Part shown: positions 9,661-17,167 of the stretch, piece after piece | Layout of the letters: every line of letters starts with the position of its first letter | How positions within the stretch are numbered: the stretch's first letter is position 1 | Source of the DNA: Bacteroidetes bacterium GWF2_38_335 | GTDB taxonomy: Bacteria > Bacteroidota > Bacteroidia > Bacteroidales > GWF2-38-335 | DNA: 64,000 nucleotides | Direction of reading: 5' to 3' | Assembly (NCBI GenBank): GCA_001769535.1 | Contig: MEOH01000011.1 | Coordinates: 1 to 64,000, forward strand | Position numbers and translations under genes: made by a program | The notes under the pieces: model-generated | Databases searched by the model: none | What the model was told of the DNA's origin: nothing | Seen by the model: the letters and a program-made list of their open reading frames with translations, nothing else

Positions 9661-10592
9661 TCTGATTGACCAATTAATTTAACAAAAACATCTTCAAGTC
9701 CTGCGTCTTTTATTTCGAATCTGTCAATAGAAAAATGATTTGCAGAAATTATATCAAGACATTTATGCTTAACCAAATCCATTTCTAACGAATTGATTGT
9801 TATTCTTCTGCACTCACCATTTAAAACACAATTCCATTTCATTGTTTTTGCAATATTTTCAAAAGATTGAAATGCTTCAGCTGTTTCAAATACAATTTCA
9901 ATTTGTTTTGAAGCAAAACGTTTTTTCAAATCATGCATTTTATCCTGTACAACTAAATGTCCTTTATTGATAATTGCAACAGAATCGCATATTCTCTCAA
10001 CGTCTGAAAGTATATGGGTTGACATAAAAATTGTTGTACACTGTTTTAATTCCAGAATAAATTCTAGCATTTCTTTTCGACCAATCGGATCAAGTGAAGA
10101 GGTGGGTTCATCTAAAAACAAAACTTCCGGTTTTCCCATTAAAGCCTGAGCAATACCAAGCCGCTGAAGCATTCCTCCCGAATAAGATGAAATCTTTTTA
10201 TTTGCGGATTCACATAGACCTGCCAAAGCCAGCATTTCTTGTGCTCTAGTTGTGCTTTCTATTGTTGAAAACCCAAAAACTCTTCCTACAAAAACCAGCA
10301 ACTCTAATCCTTTCATCCATCCATACATCTTGGGTTCCTGACCGAGATATCCGATTTTTCTCCTAAGATTAACGGAGTTTAACTTCACGGTTTCACCCGC
10401 AACCATAGCTTCTCCTCCTGTGGGTTTCATCATCCCGGTCAATATTTTTATTGTTGTGGTTTTTCCGGCTCCATTCGGACCAAGAAAACCAAAAACAGTA
10501 TTCTGCTCAACCATCATATCTAATCCTGATAAAGCATAACCTGATTCTCCCTTATACTGTTTTTTTAGTCCGCTACAATTAATGATCGTCAT
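9657..10592 (-). CDS. ABC transporter ATP-binding protein
   Basis: 311 aa. All ATPase motifs are present: Walker A GPNGAGKTT (38-46), Q-loop GYLGQEP (81-87), signature SYSGGMLQR (136-144), Walker B VLFLDEP (157-163), D-loop SSLDP and H-switch STHILSD (His193). The C-terminal 90 residues form the accessory domain common to ABC-2 exporters. The start overlaps the end of the PLDc_N gene by 14 bp, and the stop overlaps the permease start, so all three genes are one transcription unit. It energises export by the permease at 8896-9660; the substrate is unknown. Confidence 0.92.
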   Translation of the reverse strand: MTIINCSGLKKQYKGESGYALSGLDMMVEQNTVFGFLGPNGAGKTTTIKILTGMMKPTGGEAMVAGETVKLNSVNLRRKIGYLGQEPKMYGWMKGLELLVFVGRVFGFSTIESTTRAQEMLALAGLCESANKKISSYSGGMLQRLGIAQALMGKPEVLFLDEPTSSLDPIGRKEMLEFILELKQCTTIFMSTHILSDVERICDSVAIINKGHLVVQDKMHDLKKRFASKQIEIVFETAEAFQSFENIAKTMKWNCVLNGECRRITINSLEMDLVKHKCLDIISANHFSIDRFEIKDAGLEDVFVKLIGQSE

Positions 10593-10785
10593 TGTTTTTG
10601 ATTAAAATGATGTATAAAATCGGACCAATAAATTGAATGAATACAAATATGGCAAGCCAAGCCCATTTGTCCATCAATTTAAATTCATTTCTTTTTAGCC
10701 AATCAATAAGGCAATAGAGGATAAGGCTTAAATTGATAAGTGCTAAAGGGATAGCAGCCCATAAATACATTGCATCAAATTCCAT
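10579..10785 (-). CDS. Small two-TM membrane protein with PLDc_N domain
   Basis: 68 aa. Two hydrophobic helices (about 8-28 and 42-63) are separated by a charged loop with W..DKWAWL. The pattern 'LI.Y.L.D...R.......KW.W...I......GP..Y' is the PLDc_N (cardiolipin-synthase N-terminal) domain, here as a free-standing protein without a phospholipase domain. Genes of this kind often sit in front of ABC-2 exporter genes, as here. It probably assists or anchors the exporter; no enzymatic role is implied. It lies 23 bp after the oxidoreductase gene and overlaps the ATPase gene. Confidence 0.8.
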   Translation of the reverse strand: MEFDAMYLWAAIPLALINLSLILYCLIDWLKRNEFKLMDKWAWLAIFVFIQFIGPILYIILIKNNDDH

Positions 10786-10808
10786 AGTTCTATATTTTTA
10801 ATTTGTTT

Positions 10809-12365
10809 TCATCTCCTCTTTTTAAACGAAGCATTACCATTCATGATTTTTCTGCCACTAATCATGTCAACAACCTGCAGTCCTGCCTGCATGGATGGCC
10901 ATATTCCGTGACTAAATTTCGGGTGATACAGATTTTTTACCGGCGTACGGGTTTTTAATCGTTTCCTTCCAAAATTATTTGGAACTGGAAGCATGTCGTA
11001 GTTTGATCCTGTAGGCGTTCCCAAATACCTCTCATAAGTTGCCGGACTTGCCACATCAATAAATGTAATATGCTTCCTTAAATTGGATATCATATATTCC
11101 TCTACTTTGCTGATATAAAAGTCTGCAAACTTCTGCTTTTCTTTATTATAGGCATCTATATCGGTCTTCCTGAGTTTTATCCAGTTGTTAGCGGCAACAG
11201 GCACTACTCTGATGATAAGATTTGGCTTTCCCCCGGTTTTTAAACAGGGTGCTATGACCCCGCAATGAAAATCTTCGTCAGACAATATAAAATTACCTTT
11301 TGACCAATCATCAAACAGTTTTTCATGGGTTTTTCTTCCTGTTGTAAGAACATTATACCCGCAGTCAAAGCCCATTCCCCTCAGATCAATTTTATCATCA
11401 AGTCCAACATGAATAGTAATTGCCGATGGAGACATTCTCAGTTCCCTTACTTTTTTCTCATATCCACTATCCGCTTTTTCAAGAACATCATAGCCCAAAA
11501 GTTTTCCAAAAGTGAGTTTGGTATCAGTGGTACTAACCACATTTTCAGCATACAACTCTCTGCCATCAGCAAGCCTTACACCTTTTGCTTTTCCTTCATC
11601 AGTCAGAATTTTCTCTACTATTGTATTCAACATTATCTGGCCGCCGTTTTCTTCAAATTTTTTCTTAAGCTGAACAGGAAACTCTATAAAACCTTTTCGT
11701 GTCCTGTATGAACCATTTAGGGTGGTTATCATGGCACACGCTGTAAGTAAAGCGGCACATCTGTTTCCTGATAACCCACTGAAGGTTGAAAAAGTATCGA
11801 GTATTTCATAAATCTCAGGATTTCTGAAGTTAAAACCTGAAAGAAACTCTTTATATGTTTTACCAGAATTGGCCAGTATTTTAGGGCACCTGAAAAGTAT
11901 TCCCGGAAATTCATATAACCGGGGTTCGGTTTTAAGATACTGCAGTTCGGCATGCATTTTACTGCAATAATTAAAAAAACGGTTTATTTGTACACGATCA
12001 TCAGGAAAAAATCCAATAAGATTGTCTTTGAACTTTTCAAGCTCTGAATGTATAGGAAATATTCTTGCTATTTTGTTTTTAGGATCAGCAAGAAACAGCC
12101 TTGCATAAAAATTGTCAAATTTAACCAGTTCGATGTCAATATTGTAAAACTCAAGAATGTCACTCACATCTGGAATTATCTGTACTGTATCAAACCGGTA
12201 CCCTTCCCTTGCAAAGGTGGAAACACAGCCACCAGGAACAGTTTGTTTTTCAATAATCAAAACGGGATTTTCTACTGCATTGTAAATCTTTGTCCATGCC
12301 AACCCGGTGCTTAGTCCTGTTATTCCCGAACCTATAATTATCAATTTATATTTTTCTTGCTCCAT
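10809..12365 (-). CDS. FAD-dependent phytoene desaturase/retinol-saturase-like oxidoreductase
   Basis: 518 aa. The N-terminal FAD-binding Rossmann motif is G12-S-G14-I-T-G17, followed by a strand ending in LIIEK (GG-type motif VPGGCVSTF). The C-terminus has GTPTGSNYDMLPVPNNFGRK and LYHPKFSHGIWPSMQAGLQV, the closing FAD-contact region of the CrtI/COG1233 family. Family members desaturate, isomerise or saturate polyene lipids such as carotenoids. No carotenoid genes are nearby, so the substrate is open. It is the first gene of an apparent four-gene operon with the PLDc_N protein and the ABC exporter, which may link the lipid-type product to export or envelope function (inference). Confidence 0.85.
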   Translation of the reverse strand: MEQEKYKLIIIGSGITGLSTGLAWTKIYNAVENPVLIIEKQTVPGGCVSTFAREGYRFDTVQIIPDVSDILEFYNIDIELVKFDNFYARLFLADPKNKIARIFPIHSELEKFKDNLIGFFPDDRVQINRFFNYCSKMHAELQYLKTEPRLYEFPGILFRCPKILANSGKTYKEFLSGFNFRNPEIYEILDTFSTFSGLSGNRCAALLTACAMITTLNGSYRTRKGFIEFPVQLKKKFEENGGQIMLNTIVEKILTDEGKAKGVRLADGRELYAENVVSTTDTKLTFGKLLGYDVLEKADSGYEKKVRELRMSPSAITIHVGLDDKIDLRGMGFDCGYNVLTTGRKTHEKLFDDWSKGNFILSDEDFHCGVIAPCLKTGGKPNLIIRVVPVAANNWIKLRKTDIDAYNKEKQKFADFYISKVEEYMISNLRKHITFIDVASPATYERYLGTPTGSNYDMLPVPNNFGRKRLKTRTPVKNLYHPKFSHGIWPSMQAGLQVVDMISGRKIMNGNASFKKRR

Positions 12366-12374
12366 AAACTAAGA

Positions 12375-12406
12375 CAAATTTAAGAATGTTGGTTATAAAT
12401 TACAAG
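12375..12406 (-). promoter_or_regulatory. Bacteroidota-type promoter for the oxidoreductase-ABC operon
   Basis: Minus strand TTG (12405-12403), 20-bp spacer, then TAAATTTG (12382-12375), matching TTTG-N19-21-TAnnTTTG. The -7 box ends only 10 bp before the ATG at 12365, so the transcript would be almost leaderless. Confidence 0.6.
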
Positions 12407-12499
12407 TTTAATATTGTATCAGAAAACATCATTTAATTCACTTCTGACCGATTAAAAATTCTTGTCAGGCCTAAAGGTCTATCTTAACGAGCATTTCAT

Positions 12500-12523
12500 A
12501 ACCCCTGCCTTAAGGCAGGGGTT
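12500..12523. repeat. Perfect 24-bp palindrome spanning the stop codon of the DUF4249 gene
   Basis: The two arms AACCCCTGCC and GGCAGGGGTT surround a central TTAA with no mismatch. The minus-strand TAA stop of the DUF4249 gene (12510-12512) lies in its centre. It may act as a terminator stem, but no T-run follows on the minus strand. Alternatively it is an inserted palindromic repeat that supplied the stop codon. Confidence 0.6.
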
Positions 12524-13343
12524 TGATAACACCCGACAGTGAATGTACTCCCCGTGTAATAAAAAAGCCCGCGGCCCCACCCGAAAAGTTTGTATCGGCA
12601 TTTGCTGGCGGACCAGAAAACGGATTTCCACTAAACTGAGTCTGTATCACACTGTAAACGAAAAGAAAATATTCGCGCTGAATGGTCGAAATGGAAAAGT
12701 TTATCTCATCACCGGGTACTGCATTGATCTGGATTGCTCTGTATCCATCGAGGTAAGAACCATTGACCACTTCGTCGTCCATGATTATTTTTTTTGCCAA
12801 TGTATCGGTAAGCATCACACCGTTTTTAATGACATCTACCATATAGAAATCCTTTGTATTTCCAGGCTCCTGACAATATACACAAATGTTATAATATGAT
12901 TTGGCCGGATCAATAATTACTCCGGGTTGAATTGGCAATGTTGTTTTTTCAAAAACAATGGAATCCATAGGAACAACCTGTGGCATAACCGAGGTGGCTG
13001 TGTATTTTTTTCCATCATATGAAACAGTTAACATGTATGTTTTACCGGGTATCCCAGCAAAATCATCAGGTGTTGAGTAAACTCCGGGATCTGTTTCATT
13101 GAGCATCAAATCACCTGATCCGTCATTCAATATTACCAATGCTCCCGAAACTGTTGGCATTGAGCCTTCTTCAAAATAGCTTGTACTCATGTTAAGTTTT
13201 ACAGAATGAACTTTTTTTTCTGTGGTAAGTTCTGCATCAATTACCAGTCTTGAGGTTGTTTCATCAAGGTCAATTTCTATTTTTTCTTTACATCCAGTAA
13301 GGACAGCAACAACGGCAAGTAAGCTAAAAATTATTGTTTTCAT
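12510..13343 (-). CDS. DUF4249 family lipoprotein, partner of a TonB-dependent receptor
   Basis: 277 aa. A lipoprotein signal ends at LTGC (Cys18), followed by KEKIEIDLDE and a 'LVIDAELTTE...HSVKLNMSTSYF' beta-rich region typical of DUF4249. DUF4249 lipoproteins are usually encoded next to a carboxypeptidase-regulatory-domain TonB receptor, as here (33 bp downstream of it on the same strand). It is probably an outer-membrane surface lipoprotein assisting the receptor, comparable in position to SusD, although not homologous by eye. The ligand is unknown. The last codons lie inside a perfect palindrome (12500-12523), so the extreme C-terminus may be altered. Confidence 0.85.
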   Translation of the reverse strand: MKTIIFSLLAVVAVLTGCKEKIEIDLDETTSRLVIDAELTTEKKVHSVKLNMSTSYFEEGSMPTVSGALVILNDGSGDLMLNETDPGVYSTPDDFAGIPGKTYMLTVSYDGKKYTATSVMPQVVPMDSIVFEKTTLPIQPGVIIDPAKSYYNICVYCQEPGNTKDFYMVDVIKNGVMLTDTLAKKIIMDDEVVNGSYLDGYRAIQINAVPGDEINFSISTIQREYFLFVYSVIQTQFSGNPFSGPPANADTNFSGGAAGFFITRGVHSLSGVIKPLP

Positions 13344-13376
13344 ATTTGTAACTTTAAAAGATTATTTAATTGATGA

Positions 13377-15734
13377 TCAAAATTTAATATTGTAAGTAAC
13401 AGCCGGTATCACGGGGAACAAATACACTTTGTATGCTTCCATTTTTGCTGGATTTTCCTTACTCTGTTCGAAACTCAGTGAAAAAGCATTTTTTCTGTTA
13501 TATGCATTGTAAACTGAGAAGTTCCATTCACCGTTTATTTTTTTACCTTCTTTTTCTTTTCCTTTCAGGGTTACAGAAAGATCGAAGCGGTGATAGTCGG
13601 GCATCCTATAGCCATTGCGTTCGGTGTAAACAGGAACAATAGTATTATTGAATTCAAAGCGACCTGCCGGAATAGTAACAGGGGAGCCGGTAATATAAAC
13701 CCAGTTAGCCGAAACGCTTAGTCTTTTTGAAAACTCGTAACAGGCAACAACAGAAATATTATGGGTTTTATCATAACTGGCCGGATAATATTCATTATTA
13801 TTTATTCCTTCAATTTTACGTTCGGTTCTTGAAAGGGTGTAGCTGATCCAACCGTTTAATTTGCCTTCTTGTTTGCGAAGCATCAGTTCGGCTCCATATG
13901 CCCTTGCATCACCAAAGCGTAGTTCGCCTTCAAGCTTAGGGTTCATAATAAGGATTGCATTGTCTTTAAAATCTATCTGATTGTTCATGTTTTTGTAATA
14001 AAGTTCGAGCGAACCTTCAATAACATTGTGATGTAGATTTTTAAACAAGCCAATGGCATACTGGTCCGAAATCTGGGGTTTAACATTCGGACTGGTTGGA
14101 AACCAAAGATCAAGTGGAGTTCCTCCCTGAGAATTTGAAGCCAGGTGAATGTACTGACGGGTTCTGGAATAGCTTGCTTTTACCGAAGTTTTTTCATTAA
14201 TGGTATATTTGAGTCCTAATCTGGGTTCAGGTCCTATTTCGTTGTGAATTACCTTGCCTGATTCATAAACAATTGAATCGGAAGCAAAATGATTGTCATC
14301 AATATTGTAAATGGTGCCTTTTCCTAAATTATGGAATGATGAAAAGCGTATTCCGTAATCAACTGAAAGCAAACCGGTAATTCTTTGCTCATTTGAAAGG
14401 TAAATACCATTTTCTATGGCTCGGCTTTTCGGAATCTGAAGGTCCCTGATATCAGGATTGTCAACTCCTTTAACTGTTCCAGGATTAAACAAATGATACA
14501 TTGATGAAAATCCAAACCTGATGGTGTTATCAGAATTCAGAAAATATGTGTAATCCATTTTTACACCGTAGTCTTTCACTCCTGATTTCCAGTCCATGCC
14601 AATAATTTCAGGTTCAACCAACATGTCATAATTATAATTGGTATTAAACAATGAAGTACTGGCCAATAATTTCGACGAAAACACATGGTTCCATTTCACA
14701 GATTGAACGGTATTCCCCCAGTTCATGCACATTGCCCTTTTAAATCCATACAGATCATGGCCATTATAAGCTGAATAGGATAATTTATCTTTTCCCGAAA
14801 TATTGTAATACAATTTCAGGTTCAGGTCATAGAAGTAAAGTTTATTTTTGTTGATGTTCGAATCTTTTGACATTGCCAAAAATGCATCGGCATATGAACG
14901 GCGGGCAGAAACAAGAAAGTTTAGTTTTTCATTAATAACCGGTCCTTCAATGGTTAATCGACTTGAAATAGTTCCAATACCTGCAACACCGGAAATTTTG
15001 TTACTGTTGCCTTCTTTCATTTTGATGTCGAGCAATGAGGATAATCTGCCTCCATAGGAAGCCGGAATATCACCTTTATATAATTTGATTTCTTTGAGCG
15101 CATCGTTGTTAAATACCGAGAAAAAACCCATGAGGTGTGAAGCATTATAAACGGGCGACTCATCAAGCAGAATAAGATTCTGATCAGTGCTGCCACCCCT
15201 TACATTGAAACCCGAAAAACCTTCGCCCGAAGCCTGAACACCAGGCATTAGCTGAATGGCCTTAATTACATCCACTTCGCCCATTAGTGCCGGAATAGTT
15301 TTTATTTGTTGGGTTTTCATTTTAATGACACTCATCTCGTTTTTTTCGATGTTTGCATTCTTTTTTTCGGCAGTAACTACAACTTCGCCTATTGTCATTT
15401 GTTTTTCCCTAAGACTGTAATTAAACACAGTATTATTTCCTATCTGTAATTTTTGTTCATGGCCTTCGTACCCTGTGTAGGAAATCGAAACAGTGTAAAG
15501 CCCTTTTGGAATTGCAATAGAAAAATGCCCGTCGAAACTAGTAGCCGTTCCGGTTTTAAGCTCATTAATATAGATAGTAGCTCCGTACAGACCTTCACCC
15601 GTTGCTTTGTCATTAATATTTCCTGAGAATATCACTTTTCCGGATGCATCTGGATTGTTTTTATAAGCCATTTGAGCGTTAAGCAATCCGTTCATAAAAA
15701 TCAGAACTGATGAGAAGATTAAAATTGTTTTCAT
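13377..15734 (-). CDS. TonB-dependent outer-membrane receptor
   Basis: 785 aa. Signal peptide (1-21, ends LLNAQ), then a CarboxypepD_reg-like domain (about 32-115; GYEGHEQKLQIGN), a plug domain at about 135-240 (IQLMPGVQ, FNVRGGSTDQNLILLDE, PASYGGRLSSLLDI) and a beta-barrel to the C-terminal aromatic residue (TYNIKF). It imports a substrate over the outer membrane using TonB-ExbBD energy; those genes are not in the window. It is transcribed together with the DUF4249 lipoprotein. Nothing here resembles a SusD gene, so a polysaccharide utilisation locus is not supported; iron or cofactor uptake remain possible. Confidence 0.92.
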   Translation of the reverse strand: MKTILIFSSVLIFMNGLLNAQMAYKNNPDASGKVIFSGNINDKATGEGLYGATIYINELKTGTATSFDGHFSIAIPKGLYTVSISYTGYEGHEQKLQIGNNTVFNYSLREKQMTIGEVVVTAEKKNANIEKNEMSVIKMKTQQIKTIPALMGEVDVIKAIQLMPGVQASGEGFSGFNVRGGSTDQNLILLDESPVYNASHLMGFFSVFNNDALKEIKLYKGDIPASYGGRLSSLLDIKMKEGNSNKISGVAGIGTISSRLTIEGPVINEKLNFLVSARRSYADAFLAMSKDSNINKNKLYFYDLNLKLYYNISGKDKLSYSAYNGHDLYGFKRAMCMNWGNTVQSVKWNHVFSSKLLASTSLFNTNYNYDMLVEPEIIGMDWKSGVKDYGVKMDYTYFLNSDNTIRFGFSSMYHLFNPGTVKGVDNPDIRDLQIPKSRAIENGIYLSNEQRITGLLSVDYGIRFSSFHNLGKGTIYNIDDNHFASDSIVYESGKVIHNEIGPEPRLGLKYTINEKTSVKASYSRTRQYIHLASNSQGGTPLDLWFPTSPNVKPQISDQYAIGLFKNLHHNVIEGSLELYYKNMNNQIDFKDNAILIMNPKLEGELRFGDARAYGAELMLRKQEGKLNGWISYTLSRTERKIEGINNNEYYPASYDKTHNISVVACYEFSKRLSVSANWVYITGSPVTIPAGRFEFNNTIVPVYTERNGYRMPDYHRFDLSVTLKGKEKEGKKINGEWNFSVYNAYNRKNAFSLSFEQSKENPAKMEAYKVYLFPVIPAVTYNIKF

Positions 15735-16057
15735 ATAAATAAATTTTCAAATTATTTTCATGACAAAGATTCACTTAAAAAACTCCCTCCGAAATTGAAA
15801 AAAGGTGAACACCTGAAACAAGTAGATAAATGAAATATTTGAAAAGGTGAATTAAAAAAAAGTGGACGGTGAATAGATGAATAGAGGAGGTGAAATTTTT
15901 GAAAGGTAGGTGGATGCAACAGTAAAAAAGTAAATTAATATTCCAATCCACAATATTTCTGAGCAAGCTGGCTTGCCCCTAAGTAGGGAGTTAAGAAACA
16001 TAACAAAAGCCCGCTCGTCTAAGGGACGAAAATTAATAAAAACGATTCAACGCACTC
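15735..16057. other. Intergenic region upstream of the TonB receptor
   Basis: No gene is seen. The minus-strand reading frame near 15775-15966 is rich in Phe/His/Leu and has no motif. A near-match to the -7 consensus (AATCTTTG, minus strand, about 15768-15775) may belong to the receptor gene. The right end of the gap leads into the broken type B sorting domain. Confidence 0.4.
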
Positions 16058-16207
16058 ACATCCACAGCTATTACGCTGGATAAAAACAACATTAACGACA
16101 TATTTAGAGTAGTTGGAACAGGAATTGAAGAAGATGATTTTAATCTTTACATCTATAACAGGTAGGGAGAATTAATATTTTATTCAGAAAATATTTTAAA
16201 TGGATGG
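16058..16207 (+). pseudogene. Remnant of a T9SS type B (CHU_C) sorting domain
   Basis: The plus-strand frame reads TAITLDKNNINDIFRVVGTG, then FNLYIYNR, a TAG at 16163-16165 in place of the conserved Trp, then GELIFYSEN and NGW. It parallels the C-terminus of the protein at 4017-8024 almost residue by residue. There is no upstream body. The match stops near 16207, where IS66-derived sequence begins. It is the last trace of a second type B surface protein. Confidence 0.8.
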
Positions 16208-17110
16208 GTGGACAAGCTTGTTGACTTTATGTTCAGGGATGATTTCCAGAATTTTTTTGAGCCAGTCAAATGGGTTTACACCATTCTTTTTGCACGTTCC
16301 AAAAAATGAGTAGAACATGGCAGCCCGCTCAGCCCCACATTTAGATCCGGCAAAAAGGGAATTTTTCCTTCCCAGGGCAATCGGACGGATGGCATTTTCT
16401 GCCAGATAGTTGTCTATTTCCAAAGACCCATCGTGCAAATAATTTGTCAGGTTGTCCCATCGGGGTATGCAATAAGCCAGCGCTTTTCCTATGGCTGATT
16501 TCGGCAATACAGTTTTGTATGTCTCAACTATCCACTTCCCCAACTCGTTGATCATCGGCAGGGATTTGTCAAGCCGCAGACTATGACGTTGCTCTGGCAA
16601 CAGGTTTTTTTCGTTGTCCTCCCTTTCGGCTTCGTACAGCTTCTGGAACATTGCCATAGCATATTCTGCTCTTGGTTTATCCTAATCCAGTGCTTTTTCA
16701 AAGCCCCTTCGCGCATGGGCCATACAATTTAGCAGCGTTATATGCTTTTTATCGCCAAAACTGTCATATACTTTATAACCATCGGTTTGAAGATAACCTT
16801 TAAAATCCTTTAGCAAGATGGTCGGCCCTGTGGCCGACCTTCCCTTTCGGAAGTCAAAAAGAACAACCTTTTCAAGTGGCGATTAATACACCCAGTGGCA
16901 CCCCCTGAACACGTTGTTTTTGTGCCCCTTGTCCAGCACCTGGACTGGAGTTTCATCCACCTGCAGGTAGCCCTGCGATAAAACTCTGCGTTTTAATGAT
17001 TCATACAACGGCACCAACAGATTGCACACGGACTCCTGCCAACCATTTATGGTCGATGACGGTATTTTGATGTTTTCACGCTTAAAATTTTTGTCTTTCA
17101 AAAAAACCAT
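16196..17110 (-). pseudogene. IS66-family transposase (tnpC) remnant
   Basis: A single minus-strand frame of about 305 codons, interrupted by TAA at 16885-16883 and TAG at 16684-16682, matches the catalytic two-thirds of IS66 TnpC. Recognisable are IPSSTINGW, YLQVDETPVQVL (first Asp), YLQTDGYKVYDSF (second Asp), HARRGFEKALD and DNYLAENAIRPIALGRKN (Glu), then FAGSKCGAERAAMFYSF. The N-terminal third is missing, the C-terminus ends near NKLV instead of the usual extension, and neither tnpA/tnpB nor terminal inverted repeats are visible. It is inactive. The left end is joined to a broken sorting-domain sequence, and the right end provides the promoter region of the next gene. Confidence 0.9.
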
Positions 17111-17119
17111 ATATATTTG
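17090..17119 (+). promoter_or_regulatory. Promoter of the first VCBS gene pair, at the edge of the IS66 remnant
   Basis: TTTG (17090-17093), an 18-bp spacer and TATATTTG (17112-17119) match the Bacteroidota consensus with a spacer one base short. The -33 element and most of the spacer lie inside the decayed transposase frame. The ATG is about 49 bp downstream of the -7 box. Confidence 0.55.
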
Positions 17120-17167
17120 ATTGTGTTTGTAGTTTTTGAAAAAACTAACTTAATATAAATAGCTATT

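Noticed and set aside
13377-15734. SusC/SusD polysaccharide utilisation locus
   Set aside because: The partner is a DUF4249 lipoprotein, not SusD, and no glycan-degrading enzyme lies nearby.
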